NCBI GenBank assembly: GCA_013141505.1 | Contig: JABFQX010000031.1 | Coordinates: 1 to 64,000 of the forward strand | Reading direction: 5' to 3' | From: Methyloglobulus sp. | GTDB lineage: Bacteria; Pseudomonadota; Gammaproteobacteria; Methylococcales; Methylomonadaceae | DNA length: 64,000 bases | Part shown: positions 17,007 to 24,729 of the stretch, piece by piece | Numbering within the stretch: the stretch's first letter is position 1 | How the letters are laid out: every line of letters starts with the position of its first letter | The notes under the pieces: generated by a model | Told to the model about the DNA's origin: nothing | The model's database searches: none | The model's input: only the letters and a program-made list of their open reading frames with translations | Translations under genes and position numbers: made by a program

Positions 17007-17115
17007 GTTTGCACACAAAGCTTCATGTACCATCAAAATGCCGAAAAGCGAGGTTTTTCACCCGCTGCTTTAGGCGTTGGTTTGAATGCAGTAATTAAGC
17101 GTGTCGTTGCTATTT

Positions 17116-17181
17116 ATGCCCTGCGGGTACTTGTGCCCTTGGGCATTTATGACCTAAAGGTCACAAATACCCGCAGGGCAT
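17116..17181. repeat. Nested palindrome before the phase-variable gene
   Basis: ATGCCCTGCGGGTA (17116-17129) is the exact inverse of TACCCGCAGGGCAT (17168-17181). Two smaller hairpins (GCCCTTGGGC and TGACCTAAAGGTCA) lie inside. It resembles other dispersed palindromes in this window in design but not in sequence. Confidence 0.7.
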
Positions 17182-17230
17182 GTGCAGTACAGGGACGATA
17201 CAACTATTTCACTCAATTAAGGGGTATGTC

Positions 17231-18536
17231 ATGAAAAACAACAACAATAATTTGCAAGACGCAAGACGCAAGACGCAAGACGCAAGACGCAAGACGCAAG
17301 ACGCATCATTTAATCCGATCTTTTATCATTCCGCTTGCTTGCCTTGCCCTGTTGCCTAGCGCACAGGCGGCAGGTTGGCAAGTGGTTGAAACATTAACCA
17401 AAAGTCCAAGCAATCAATACGGTGAAGCCGTTGCCGTATCAAGGGACGGTAACATAACGGCTGTTACGCAGGCAAGGGAGCCTTGTGCGGACGGCAAACT
17501 ACGCTGTGGCGCAGTGTACATGTATGTTCGAGACCAAGGGCATTGGAGCCAACAAGCCAAGTTGTTTGCGTCAGATGGCGTACAAGACACGCAATTAGGT
17601 GGCTATGATTACCTTGACCGCACTGTCACTCTCAATGATGACGGCACGGTCATGGCGGTAGCCACGAACTCTTTTGGTTTAGGCAAAGGTGCCGTTTATG
17701 TGTTTGTCCGTAGCGGCAATACGTGGAGTGAGCAGCAAAAACTGGCACTACCTACGGCATTACTACCCGCAGCACAAGTCTGTGCTAACGATTCATTTGG
17801 CCGCTCTCTGGCTTTATCGGGTGATGGCAACGTTTTAATCGTGGGTGCAGGCAATGAATGCCTGGCAGGGAATACCGGCGCAGCTTACTTGTTCACAAAA
17901 ACAGCCAATCAATGGACGGCACAAACACGTCTGGTCGGGTCGCGTGTCGAACCTAGTGGTGATGGCAATACTCGCACTTCTGCTTTTGGTGCCTCAGTCG
18001 ATATTTCTGGAGATGGCAGTACGCTCTTGGTGGGTTCGCAAGGTCTTACATCCGATTTGCAGCACGCCTACATTTTTAACAAAAATGCTGCCGGCACATG
18101 GAATGAAAAAGCCATCCTTACCCCGGCAGACAAGCCACAGCGATCTGGTTTTGGTTTTTCCGTTGCCTTAAATCGTTCCGGCAATACCGCTTTGGTAGGT
18201 GGCTATGGTGACCGAGGGGCAGCCTATATATACACCAAAAATAGCGGACTCAACGGCATTTGGAAACAAGAAGCCAAGATCGGGGCAAATATTACGAGCC
18301 GATCCAGCTTCGGCTTCTCCTTCTCCCTTGACCTAGATGATAGCGGCACTCATGCGATTGTAGGTGATTGGGGGACTAGAAAGGCTTTCCTGTTTACCCG
18401 CGTTGGCAATTATGTCTGGTCTCCAGAGCTGATTGATACTTTGGGAGGGGGAAATGGGTCTAGCGTAACCATTTCCGGTGATGGCACAACCCTTCTGGAT
18501 AGCGGCCCAGGCCATTTCACTACATTACAGAAGTAA
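17231..18536 (+). CDS. Secreted FG-GAP beta-propeller protein, probably phase-variable and currently out of frame
   Basis: A good ribosome site (AAGGGG) precedes the ATG at 17231. It is followed by MKNNNNNL and seven GCAAGAC units. In this frame translation stops at 17357-17359. The main frame is offset by one and encodes HHLIRSFIIPLACLALLPSA (a signal peptide core ending near AQAAG), then about 390 residues with FG-GAP-type blades (SFGRSLALSGDGNVLIVGAG, FGASVDISGDGSTLLVGS, FGFSVALNRSGNTALVGG). Losing one repeat unit would join start and signal peptide exactly. No ATG, GTG or TTG in the main frame precedes the signal peptide. Probably a surface or secreted protein; ligand unknown. Confidence 0.7.
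17254..17302 (+). repeat. Heptanucleotide tandem repeat, 7 x GCAAGAC
   Basis: Seven perfect copies of GCAAGAC. Since 7 is not a multiple of 3, each unit gained or lost shifts the frame. Three units encode QDARRKT, so the tract also supplies the positive charges before the signal peptide. Confidence 0.95.
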
Positions 18537-18567
18537 TTTATTGGTTTAAGCAAAGGAGTCAATCATC

Positions 18568-18936
18568 ATGAATATTCAAACAAAATTATTTGTCCTTCTG
18601 ATGCCACGGTTTGCACACGCTTAATGTGGCTTAGGTCGTTTTCTGCTAACTGGATTTCTGGTGGCCGGATCAGTAAATACTGCCTTGGCAGTAGAGTCAG
18701 GAACACCAGTTACTGCAACGGAAGCAGATTGTCAGCAAGCGACTCTGGTCGTCAATCAAGGCATAAAATCACGGTTGCCTGCCGATCCAGAGCTGGCGCA
18801 AGCCATTCTTAACCTGAAGCACCAAGGTGATGAGTTGTGCCACAACGGTTCAAATAAATCTGGCTTAGCCAAATTGCAACAGGCCGCTGCGTTACTCGAA
18901 TCGGGTACGTTACCAGCCACACCATCTCAACAATAG
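18568..18936 (+). pseudogene. Small secreted protein gene with an in-frame stop
   Basis: AAGGAG lies 9 nt before the ATG at 18568 (MNIQTKLFVLLMPRFAHA), but TAA at 18622-18624 ends it. The same frame continues at once with CGLGRFLLTGFLVAGSVNTA (a good signal-peptide core) and about 80 more residues (EADCQQATLVVNQ, LAQAILNLKHQGDELCHNG, KLQQAAALLESG). The open part could restart only at non-ATG codons such as GTG 18661, losing the signal peptide. It is 31 nt after the FG-GAP gene and 12 nt before the next gene. I recognise no family. Either a recent nonsense mutation or an unusual start is involved. Confidence 0.5.
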
Positions 18937-18948
18937 GGGGAGGCAGTC

Positions 18949-20250
18949 ATGAACGCAAAACTAAGCACTTACCACAGAAAAATCGCTTTCGGGGTTTTGC
19001 TGTACGGGATTTTTACTGGGGCGCAAGCCAGCTACCGCATTGTTGAGATTACAAAGGACGGAACGATAGATACGGGATATACCATTTACGCAGGCAATCA
19101 ATACCTTAACAAGGATGGTCAGGTTGCTGGCGAACGCCATAAATACACCGGATATACATGGTTTAATGACGGTGGCCGTGTTTTTACCTGGAAAAGTAAT
19201 CGTTTACGCATCCTGAAGACATTGGGTACTGATAGGCTTGGTTATGGTGAAAACCGAGTTAGTGGGATTAACAAAGACGGCTTGGTCGTGGGCACCAGCC
19301 GGTTTTATGATAAAAACGGCATCGATCAGGGGGAGCGGGCGGTGTACTGGGAAAACGGAAATCTTGTTAACCTGGGCAAAGCGGCAGAAAAATTGGGTTT
19401 TGTCACCAGCACGGGCGCGGCGATTAACGCCAGTGGCCAAGTGGCAGGCACGGGTCTGCTTTATGAGAACGGCCAGGATATAGGTACACGACCTATTTTA
19501 TGGACGCAGGGTAAGGCCCAAAATCTTGGCATCCTCTCAGTTTATGCCCATAGTTACAGTGAAAACACTGTCATAGGAATGAACGATGCTGGACATGTTG
19601 TCGGTCAAAGCGATTATCGAACCGTTTTATGGGCCAATAATACCCTTCAAGACCTTTATCCTTTATATCTTGATTCGAATTTTGGCAGCCCTAGCCCTAA
19701 TGCCATTAACAATAAAGACCAAGTGGTAGGGTATGGTGAAGAATACTCGAATGGTGAATTTATAGGCTATTATTCGTTCTTATGGCAGAAAGGGGTGATA
19801 CAAAGTGGCACGATAAACCCGGATCCCTGGCCTAGTAGTTTTGCTACCGCCATCAATGATTTAGGGGAAGTTATAGGATATGACTATCTATCTAACCAGT
19901 ATGATTATTTCCAGCATGCTTATTTTTGGTCAAAGGGTCTTATGACTGATATTGGCGTGTTAGGGGTTGACGAATTTGGCACAGGGAATAGTTTGGCAAA
20001 TGCCATCAATAACAAAAGTCAGGTAGTGGGTTACAGCAGCTATTATGAAAACGGCGTAGCGATGGGCAGTCACGCCTTTATTTACCAAAATAAAACGCTG
20101 ACCGACCTTAACACGCTATTACCGCTTGGTAGTGGTTGGTTATTAGACAATGCCTTGGCTATTAACGATGAAGGCCAAATTACGGTGCATGGTACTTATA
20201 CTCAAGGGCTTGTCACTTATACGGGTTATGCGTTGTTGACACCTAATTAA
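18949..20250 (+). CDS. Secreted HAF-repeat protein
   Basis: 433 residues with a signal peptide (IAFGVLLYGIFTGAQA) and repeated blades of the type INxxGQVVG...A(F/Y)xWxxG: GINKDGLVVGTSRFYDKNG, AINASGQVAGTGLLYENG, GMNDAGHVVGQS, AINNKDQVVGYG, AINNKSQVVGYSSYYENG. These match the HAF (probable extracellular) repeat family, predicted beta-propellers of unknown function. AGGGGGAGG precedes the ATG, and the frame is intact, unlike the two genes before it. Confidence 0.8.
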   Translation: MNAKLSTYHRKIAFGVLLYGIFTGAQASYRIVEITKDGTIDTGYTIYAGNQYLNKDGQVAGERHKYTGYTWFNDGGRVFTWKSNRLRILKTLGTDRLGYGENRVSGINKDGLVVGTSRFYDKNGIDQGERAVYWENGNLVNLGKAAEKLGFVTSTGAAINASGQVAGTGLLYENGQDIGTRPILWTQGKAQNLGILSVYAHSYSENTVIGMNDAGHVVGQSDYRTVLWANNTLQDLYPLYLDSNFGSPSPNAINNKDQVVGYGEEYSNGEFIGYYSFLWQKGVIQSGTINPDPWPSSFATAINDLGEVIGYDYLSNQYDYFQHAYFWSKGLMTDIGVLGVDEFGTGNSLANAINNKSQVVGYSSYYENGVAMGSHAFIYQNKTLTDLNTLLPLGSGWLLDNALAINDEGQITVHGTYTQGLVTYTGYALLTPN

Positions 20251-20506
20251 AGTTGATTGAAATCATTCCCACGTTCTGCGTGGGAATGTTGCTAGAGACC
20301 CTTTTCGTCTCGAACCACTGGAGCGGTGTATAGAGTTTGTTCCCACGCTGGAGCATGGGATCAATGCAACGACGTTAAACGTGTCCGGTATTAAATTCAC
20401 TAAGCAAACTATACTAACCCTACCCATATTATCATCCAGTCATGAGACTGTGTTCATCGGGCGCATTTTCTTTTATACTCACGCGCTATTTACTCGAGGA
20501 TAGATA
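20251..20506. repeat. Intergenic region with hairpin repeats
   Basis: CATTCCCACG-TTCTG-CGTGGGAATG (20264-20288) is a perfect hairpin, followed by the weaker CCCACGCTGGAGCATGGG near 20343-20360. These look like the CCCACG/CGTGGG dispersed repeats common in gammaproteobacteria. TATACT at 20474-20479 is a weak -10 candidate for mtdB1. Confidence 0.6.
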
Positions 20507-21415
20507 ATGGAAAAACCGTACATTTTGCACATGCTGACCACAGCCAAAAATCTCAGCCCTTTTGACGTGAATATGGCGATGGATGCGGGCTGGGTTTCGG
20601 CAGTGCCTTATATCAATGTGGAGCCGGGGGAAGTCCAGGGCTTAGTCCAGGATGCCATTTTTTCCCGCAGCGCAAAAAACCTTAAGCGCACCGCCATTTT
20701 TATCGGTGGGCGTGATACCAAACAGGCGATGGATATGTTAAAAGCGGCTAAAAAATCAATGGTACCGCCGTTCGAGGTATCTGTGTTTGCTGATCCCAGC
20801 GGTGCGTTTACCACTGCGGCTGGTATGATGGCGGCGGTCGAACGGGAATTGTCGGTTAAATTCAATACCACATTGGTCGGGAAAAACATGTTGGCGTTGG
20901 GTGGCACGGGGCCGGTTGGTCAAGCGGCGGCAGTGATTGCCGCAAAAGCCGGTGCTAATGTGCGGATCATCGGTCGCCAACTTGAGAAAGCGCAACAAGT
21001 CGCCGATTTGTGCAGCCAGGAATTTGGTGAAGGTAAAATAACGATTACCGCCGGTGCCGATGCCGATAAAGCCGAATACATCAAAACCGCCGACATTGTC
21101 GTGGCGACGGGCGCGGCTGGCATTGAATTGTTGAGCGCCGAGTTGATTGCATCAGCCCCGCAATTGAAAGTGGCTGCTGATGTTAATGCTGTGCCTCCCG
21201 CTGGTATTGCCGGTGTCGATGCTTTTCATAGTGGTGTACCCATAGTTGGTTCAATGAGCGGCGCGGTCGGTATCGGCGCGTTAGCAATTGGCAATATTAA
21301 ATATCAAGCGCAAAATCGCTTGCTGAAACAGATGATTGAAACCGACAAGCCGGTTTACCTGCACTTTGAACATGCCTTTGAAGTCGCCAGGGACTACATT
21401 AAATCAAATTCATAA
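20507..21415 (+). CDS. mtdB: Methylene-tetrahydromethanopterin dehydrogenase, MtdB type, paralogue 1
   Basis: 302 residues. The N-terminal part (ILHMLT, SPFDVNMAMDAG, QDAIFSR, FIGGRD, VPPFEVSVFADPSGAFTTAA) is typical of MtdB, which oxidises methylene-H4MPT to methenyl-H4MPT with NAD(P)+ in formaldehyde oxidation. The Rossmann loop is GGTGPVG (132-138) and the second strand ends Gly156-Arg157, which favours NADP+ (inference). GAGG lies 8 nt upstream. The paralogue starts 28 nt after its stop. Confidence in family is high; NADP preference is tentative. Confidence 0.93.
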   Translation: MEKPYILHMLTTAKNLSPFDVNMAMDAGWVSAVPYINVEPGEVQGLVQDAIFSRSAKNLKRTAIFIGGRDTKQAMDMLKAAKKSMVPPFEVSVFADPSGAFTTAAGMMAAVERELSVKFNTTLVGKNMLALGGTGPVGQAAAVIAAKAGANVRIIGRQLEKAQQVADLCSQEFGEGKITITAGADADKAEYIKTADIVVATGAAGIELLSAELIASAPQLKVAADVNAVPPAGIAGVDAFHSGVPIVGSMSGAVGIGALAIGNIKYQAQNRLLKQMIETDKPVYLHFEHAFEVARDYIKSNS

Positions 21416-21443
21416 ACCCCACCTCGCACAGAGAGAAACCGCC

Positions 21444-22346
21444 ATGGAAAAACGCAGCATCCTGCACATGATCGACCCTATGCCCCATAACAGCCCTTTC
21501 GATATCAACATGGCGATGGATGCCGGTTTTGATGTGATGATGCCGTACAACAATGTTAAGTTGGAGAGTGTTCATGGCTTGGTGCAGGATGCTATTTTTT
21601 CGCGCGGGCCAGGCGGCGTTAAATTGACCGGCGTATTCATCGGCGGGCGCAATGTTGGCTTGGCGGTCGATATGATGGAGGCCGCTAAAAAGGCGATGGT
21701 GCCGCCCTTTGAAGTCTCGGTTTTTGCCGACCCCAGCGGAGCTTACACCACGGCAGCCGCCTTGGTCGCTTGCGTGGAAAAACAACTTAATGAAAAGCAC
21801 GGCAAAGCGTTGAAAGATTGCCATGGTATCGTTTTTGGCGGTACCGGGGCGGTCGGTATTGTCACGGGCGTGATTGCTTCATTGGCGGGCGCGGATATTA
21901 CCCTGACCGATCACTTGTCCGTGGATAACGCAATCGCTGTCGCCAATGAATACAATGCCCGCTTTGGTTGTAAGCTGAAAGGCACTTGCGCCAGTTCGGA
22001 AGCGGACAAGGCCCGATTATTGAAACATGCGGATATTATTTTTTGCACGGCAAAAGCGGGCATCCAGGTGATCAATAGGGATTCGCTCGAAGATGCCACT
22101 CAACTTATGGTGGCAGGCGATGTCAATGCCGTGCCGCCGCTTGGCATAGAAGGCATCAAACGCGGCGATATGGGCGTGCCGTTAATCCATGCCGTCAATT
22201 CCAAGGACGCAGTGGGCATTGGTGCATTGGCGGTAGGTAATGTGAAGTACCAATTGCAAAATCTGTTACTGAAATTAATGCTGGAAACCGAGAAACCTTT
22301 GTATATTGATTTCAGGGACGCTTTTGCAAAAGCGCGAGAGTTGTAA
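21444..22346 (+). CDS. mtdB: Methylene-tetrahydromethanopterin dehydrogenase, MtdB type, paralogue 2
   Basis: 300 residues from the ATG at 21444; the longer frame from 21336 overlaps paralogue 1 and adds unrelated residues. The same family blocks are present (SPFDINMAMDAG, QDAIFSR, FIGGRN, VPPFEVSVFADPSGAYTTAA, NAVPPLGIEG). The Rossmann loop is GGTGAVG (132-138), and at the position of Gly156-Arg157 in paralogue 1 it has Asp156-His157. An acidic residue there usually selects NAD+ over NADP+. The pair therefore may feed different cofactor pools. nagZ follows after 69 nt. Confidence 0.92.
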   Translation: MEKRSILHMIDPMPHNSPFDINMAMDAGFDVMMPYNNVKLESVHGLVQDAIFSRGPGGVKLTGVFIGGRNVGLAVDMMEAAKKAMVPPFEVSVFADPSGAYTTAAALVACVEKQLNEKHGKALKDCHGIVFGGTGAVGIVTGVIASLAGADITLTDHLSVDNAIAVANEYNARFGCKLKGTCASSEADKARLLKHADIIFCTAKAGIQVINRDSLEDATQLMVAGDVNAVPPLGIEGIKRGDMGVPLIHAVNSKDAVGIGALAVGNVKYQLQNLLLKLMLETEKPLYIDFRDAFAKAREL

Positions 22347-22415
22347 AGTCTATTATCCACATTTCAAATCCTAAAAATCAGGCTAACTAGCCACAGTTAC
22401 TAAAATGACGCAACC

Positions 22416-23435
22416 ATGATAACTGAGTATCCCATCGGCCCGATCATGTTGGACGTGGCCGGATTAACGCTGACTGCACAGGAACAAGAAGTCATTAGCC
22501 ACCCCAATACCGGTGCGGTTATTTTCTTTGCCCGTAATTATAATGATCCTGAACAGATTGCCCAGCTTGTAAAAGACATTCGCAAAGCCCGCAATGGCGA
22601 CATTTTGATCGCCGTTGACCAGGAAGGCGGCAGGGTACAACGTTTTCAAAATGGCTTTACGCGCCTGCCACCCGCTTGTTTGTATGCAGATAAGCCGGAG
22701 TTGGCGGAAACCGCAGGATGGTTGATGGCGGCAGAATTGCTGGCGGTAGACGTTGATTTCAGTTTTGCACCTGTCCTGGATGTTGATTGTGGCATCAGTG
22801 ACGTTATTGGCAACCGATCTTTTTCGACCGAATGCAATCAGGCTGCAGTTCTCGCCGGTGCCTTTAGGAAAGGTATGAAAGCAGCGGGTATGGCGGCTAC
22901 GGGCAAGCATTTCCCCGGTCATGGCGCGGTGTCGGCGGATTCGCATCACGCTTTGCCGATTGATAATCGGGATTTGGAAACCATTCGCGCCAAAGATTTA
23001 CTGCCGTTCAAAACGCTTATCAATGAAGGCTTGGAAGCCGTGATGCCCGCCCATGTTATATATGAGAATGTCGATCCCAATCCTGCTGGATTTTCGCTTT
23101 TTTGGCTGCAAGAAATTTTGCGTAAGGAATTGAATTTTAACGGTGTGATCTTCAGTGATGATTTAAGCATGGAAGGTGCGGCCTTTGCTGGCGATTACCC
23201 GGATCGAGCAAGGCTTGCCCAGGAAGCGGGGTGCGACATGTTATTGGTCTGCAACAATCCGACTGCGGCTGAACGCGTGCTGGAACAATTGCCCATCACC
23301 AACAACCGTCAACGCGAGGAGCGGCTCAGGAAGATGCGCGGCAACTCGATGATGAATCGGCAGCAATTATTGAGTAACCGCAAGTGGCAGGAATCGACAC
23401 AATTAATCAACCAATTGATGGGGTCTTATGCTTAA
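22416..23435 (+). CDS. nagZ: Beta-N-acetylhexosaminidase NagZ
   Basis: 339 residues, one GH3 domain of usual length. KHFPGHG (164-170), the catalytic loop DSHH (175-178) and the nucleophile in FSDDLSMEGA (Asp248) are present. This cytoplasmic enzyme removes GlcNAc from anhydromuropeptides during peptidoglycan recycling. Its stop overlaps the hpt start by 8 nt, so nagZ, hpt and mtnP form one unit. Confidence 0.95.
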   Translation: MITEYPIGPIMLDVAGLTLTAQEQEVISHPNTGAVIFFARNYNDPEQIAQLVKDIRKARNGDILIAVDQEGGRVQRFQNGFTRLPPACLYADKPELAETAGWLMAAELLAVDVDFSFAPVLDVDCGISDVIGNRSFSTECNQAAVLAGAFRKGMKAAGMAATGKHFPGHGAVSADSHHALPIDNRDLETIRAKDLLPFKTLINEGLEAVMPAHVIYENVDPNPAGFSLFWLQEILRKELNFNGVIFSDDLSMEGAAFAGDYPDRARLAQEAGCDMLLVCNNPTAAERVLEQLPITNNRQREERLRKMRGNSMMNRQQLLSNRKWQESTQLINQLMGSYA

Positions 23436-23973
23436 AGAAATCCAGCGTGTTCAGGCGACGGCTGATTTAATCTACAGCGAAGCGCAAGCGGAAGCGGCAC
23501 TTGATGAGTTGGCGGCAACCATTAACCAGATGTTGGCAGCGTCCAACCCGTTAGTGCTGTGTGTCTTGAATGGCGGCATTGTTGTTGCGGGGAAATTGTT
23601 GACGCGGTTGAAGATGCCATTGAATATCGACTCCATCAAGGCCACACGCTATAACAATACCACCTCAGGTGGGCTTGTTGAATGGATTTTAAAACCGGCA
23701 ACACCGCTTAAAGACAGGACAATTTTGATTGTCGATGACATATTGGACGAAGGTATTACCTTGGCGGCTGTTAAGGACTATTGTTTAAATCAAGGTGCGA
23801 CTGCTGTTTATTGTGCGGTGTTGGTGGATAAGTTGCTCGATCATGACAAGCCGATTAAAGCCGATTTTGTCGGCTTGCAGATTGAAAATCGCTACCTGTT
23901 TGGCTATGGCATGGATTATAAAGGCTATTTGCGTAATGCAGCGGGTATTTACGCTTGCAGTGAGGAAGTTTGA
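23428..23973 (+). CDS. hpt: Hypoxanthine-guanine phosphoribosyltransferase
   Basis: 181 residues. The PRPP loop is ILIVDDILDEGITL (99-112), LNGG (47-50) and the SIKATRYNNTTSGG strand-loop are also typical. It salvages hypoxanthine and guanine. Placed between nagZ and mtnP with overlaps on both sides; the product of the next enzyme (hypoxanthine) is its substrate. Confidence 0.92.
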   Translation: MLKEIQRVQATADLIYSEAQAEAALDELAATINQMLAASNPLVLCVLNGGIVVAGKLLTRLKMPLNIDSIKATRYNNTTSGGLVEWILKPATPLKDRTILIVDDILDEGITLAAVKDYCLNQGATAVYCAVLVDKLLDHDKPIKADFVGLQIENRYLFGYGMDYKGYLRNAAGIYACSEEV

Positions 23974-24719
23974 TGAGCCGTTTGGCAATTATAGGTGGCA
24001 CAGGATTAACACAGCTTGCCGAACTAAAAATCATTAAACGGGAGCAAATCAGCACACCTTATGGCACACCGTCGGCAGAATTCGTAATTGGTGAACTTAA
24101 TAATCAAAAGGAAGTTATTTTTCTTGCCCGTCATGGCAATCCACATTCGATTGCGCCGCATAAAATCAATTACCGCGCCAACATCTGGGGATTAAAACAG
24201 TTTGGGGTGACACAGATTATTGCCGTGGCAGCGGTCGGCGGCATTACCTCGGAGATGGTGCCCGCGCATATTGCCATACCGGATCAAATCATTGATTACA
24301 GTTATGGCCGCAAGCATACTTTTTTTGAGGACGAAAACGATCCGGTTACGCATATCGACTTTAGTTATCCGTATAGTCAAGCCTTGCGTTCAGGATTAAT
24401 CCATGCTGCTAGGCAAGCAGGGCTATCCATCAGCCCTATCGGAACTTATGGCTGCACCCAAGGGCCACGCCTTGAAACAGCGGCGGAAATTAAACGCATG
24501 GAGCAAGACGGCTGTGATTTAGTGGGCATGACGGGAATGCCAGAAGCGGCCTTAGCAAAAGAGTTGGGTATTGATTATGCCGCTGTCGGCGTTGTCGCTA
24601 ACTGGGCGGCAGGGAAAACAGAAGGTGAAATAACGATGGCTGAAATCGAACAAAACCTGCATATAGGCATGGCGAATACGGCCAAGCTATTGAAAGTCTT
24701 TAACGATTTAGCCCAATAA
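23973..24719 (+). CDS. mtnP: S-methyl-5'-thioinosine phosphorylase
   Basis: 248 residues from the ATG at 23973 (TGATG overlap with hpt; a TTG one codon earlier is less likely). MTAP/PNP-II family blocks: IIGGTGL, FLARHGNPHSIAPHKINYRANI (phosphate and purine pocket), GTYGCTQGPRLETAAEI, DLVGMTGMPEA and VANWAAG. The gammaproteobacterial branch next to nagZ acts on methylthioinosine rather than methylthioadenosine, giving hypoxanthine, which hpt then salvages. Substrate choice is inferred from this context. Confidence 0.85.
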   Translation: MSRLAIIGGTGLTQLAELKIIKREQISTPYGTPSAEFVIGELNNQKEVIFLARHGNPHSIAPHKINYRANIWGLKQFGVTQIIAVAAVGGITSEMVPAHIAIPDQIIDYSYGRKHTFFEDENDPVTHIDFSYPYSQALRSGLIHAARQAGLSISPIGTYGCTQGPRLETAAEIKRMEQDGCDLVGMTGMPEAALAKELGIDYAAVGVVANWAAGKTEGEITMAEIEQNLHIGMANTAKLLKVFNDLAQ

Positions 24720-24729
24720 TTGTCGCTAT

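Larger units (their letters stand above)
16419..17230. other. Palindrome-rich intergenic region
   Basis: About 810 nt with no convincing gene. It contains a small hairpin (16592-16616), a perfect 21-bp-arm palindrome (16645-16701), a short palindrome (16989-17006) and a larger one (17116-17181). Short ORFs here are made of palindrome sequence and are not credible. Confidence 0.7.

Noticed and set aside
17025..17234. A 69-codon ORF before the FG-GAP gene
   Set aside because: Most of it is the palindrome at 17116-17181 and it has no ribosome site or recognisable protein features.
17254..17302. GCAAGAC repeats as a CRISPR-like array
   Set aside because: The units are contiguous 7-mers without spacers; no cas genes are near.
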